A DNA stretch of 64,000 nt, from NCBI GenBank assembly GCA_036345935.2, contig JADWOT020001139.1, forward strand, positions 267,642 through 331,641, written 5' to 3'. Each line of letters opens with the position of its first letter. Within the stretch, counting starts at the first letter, position 1. Below the pieces are notes generated by a model, which saw nothing but the letters and a program-made list of their open reading frames with translations, searched no databases and was not told the origin of the DNA. The translations under genes were made by a program, and so were the position numbers. Source of the stretch: Taenia hydatigena. Its lineage: Eukaryota; Platyhelminthes; Cestoda; Cyclophyllidea; Taeniidae. This document shows, piece by piece, positions 62,521 to 64,000 of the stretch.

Positions 62521-62974
62521 AGAACAAATGAATATTGTGATTTATTAATCGCGTGCCGTGTATATCCATCCTGTGTGTTCGGCATTTTTGCATTTTCTAT
62601 GTATTTGTGAAATTCTTTATGTTATTACCCTCTTATTGGGTTTTTCGCAGTTTTGCACAACTATGCGCATTATTTTGCCGCCTTGTTTCCCGCAAATAAA
62701 GTTCTTCAACCTGTCTTTTAATTTTTTGTTTTTGCCAAAATTAAGCATATACTATCCATTTCTTTAAACTTTGTTTGGAGGAAATCGGAGGTTATTCTTA
62801 TTCTTTTATATTTAGCCTATCTTCCTGATGCTCAATTTTATATTCTCACATATTTGTGGATGGTTTTGAATTTAAATAACCTTAGATGACACAAAACGAA
62901 TGTTTTGCGCTTTATGAAATTGATTCCTAAATACTTATATTTTGGTCTTAAATTCCACAAATACTTGTTTGTTT

Positions 62975-63210
62975 CCACTGGGTTTATCTTATGCGATTCT
63001 TGTAAAAGCTTTGCTTTGATCCCATATTGTAAAGTTATGCAGATTTGTACTTCTGTGTTGATCCTCCTCGTTGGCTCTTAAGAAGCCGCCACATGTCATG
63101 GGTCAACAGACCACTACTTTAGTTTCATACTAATAGGACTTTAAATGCACGCAATCAAAAGAACCTATCTAGTTTCAAATGAGACGGTGATATTAGAGGT
63201 CCAATTGATG
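62975..63210 (+). repeat. R6 dispersed repeat, copy 4
   Basis: Aligns with 1900-2150: ACTG-GTTT-TCTT, GATTCTTGT, then TCCTCCTCGTTGGCTCTTAA and AACCTAT in matching order. Only the core part is visible here; the purine-rich 3-prime part of copies 1 and 3 is not recognised. Confidence 0.6.
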
Positions 63211-63219
63211 TCTTGTGAG

Positions 63220-64000
63220 AATATCAGTGCCATTGTCAGTGCATTTATTGTTCCTTTCCTCATTTTGATAGCTACGTCTTTGGCCTAGCTAAAGCAGTAA
63301 ATAGGTAGTGGGTCTCGTCAATGTTACATGCATCAGTCTCCACACTGCTGGCAGAGCCATCCAGGGCGTGGTTTGTGTGACTGTGTGCGACTACTCCTTC
63401 CTGGCTTTTGGAGTTACGCTCATATGTATTGTTTGTTTTTTACTATTAAATATCTTTGGTCATCAAAAATTTAAGACTAGTGGAATCATTTCTACTTTAA
63501 AGGACGCCACTGATTTGGATTGCAAACAGTGTGGCTTTAAAATAGACACGTGAGGTCACCCTTGGCCTTCACATAATTCCTCTACGTAAACATAAAGCTA
63601 ACATACCGCATACAATAAGCAAGGGCGGCAAACACGCATGCAAAGTCATTTTACTATCTGTTACCAGTAGAAGGCCTTGGCATTGGCTCAAAATTGCAGC
63701 GATCTCACTATCCCTACTTAACGGAACTTAAGGGCATTCAATCATTGGAAAATACTCACAAAAATATAAAGCTTCACAACACTACTTGTGGACTGAATAC
63801 TTACTTTTGTCAAAAGTAAATTCGTCTGATACGGGACTGTTGGGTCGCAGTTTGGTGGCACAGATGATGGGTGCACTTCAAAGCGCAGACTCTATTTGGT
63901 GTTCCAAATCAACTGTCGAGTGTGTAGTAAATTGCTAGGAAGTGAAAAAAACACTACTGCTTAGCCTCAAAAATGGCTTTAAAGGTGCCTAACGCTTAAC
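63220..64000. other. No supported gene
   Basis: One 81-codon frame (63308-63553, plus) has a hydrophobic stretch around its middle, but no acceptor, donor or family signature supports it. Confidence 0.3.

Noticed and set aside
1..64000. CRISPR arrays, bacterial operons, ribosome binding sites, rRNA
   Set aside because: None seen; split genes, Pol III tRNA boxes and SINE-like repeats show the DNA is eukaryotic.

Overview
This is a stretch of animal nuclear DNA, not bacterial or viral. The evidence is the absence of long uninterrupted genes, a eukaryotic tRNA-Arg gene with Pol III A and B boxes, a C2H2 zinc-finger gene split by short GT-AG introns, and a dense layer of old diverged repeats that includes tRNA-derived SINE-like units and a Ty3/gypsy remnant. 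Repeat load and intron style would fit an invertebrate with a medium or large repeat-rich genome, for example a flatworm or another worm. I cannot fix the phylum from sequence alone.

The clearest protein gene is on the minus strand at 45.7-47.7 kb. It is a C2H2 zinc-finger gene in which successive exons each carry about one finger, and all the well-supported introns are phase 1. The clearest RNA gene is tRNA-Arg(UCG) at 56805-56877. Other exon-like pieces are only candidates: 6.2-6.4 kb, 19.6-20.6 kb, 22.6 kb, 33.8 kb, 41.9-42.6 kb, 44.7-44.9 kb and 48.9-49.2 kb. I cannot name a product for any of them.

Most of what can be supported is repeats, found by comparing the window with itself. R1 is a pair of arms over 2 kb long in inverted orientation (13.5-15.8 and 17.0-19.2 kb), with a fragment at 57.8 kb. 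R2 is a 1.1-1.2 kb element in two inverted copies (55.1-56.3 minus, 59.1-60.3 plus) carrying an internal tRNA-Arg-like sequence. R3 is an inverted pair near the two ends of the window (3.8-4.2 and 62.1-62.5 kb) sharing a perfect 40-bp block. R4 is a tRNA-derived SINE-like family (52.2 and 57.9 kb). R5 is a direct pair (8.5 and 40.6 kb). R6 has at least four direct copies (0.5, 1.9, 25.3, 63.0 kb). R7 is a degenerate tandem repeat of about 60 bp at 29.4-29.8 kb with one unit inverted. The 55-60 kb segment is a nest: the two R2 copies flank the tRNA-Arg gene, an R1 fragment and an R4 copy.

The remaining sequence looks like intergenic or intronic DNA in which I recognise no gene. R1 to R7 are labels used here only. 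No database search was possible, so novelty of any family is untested.
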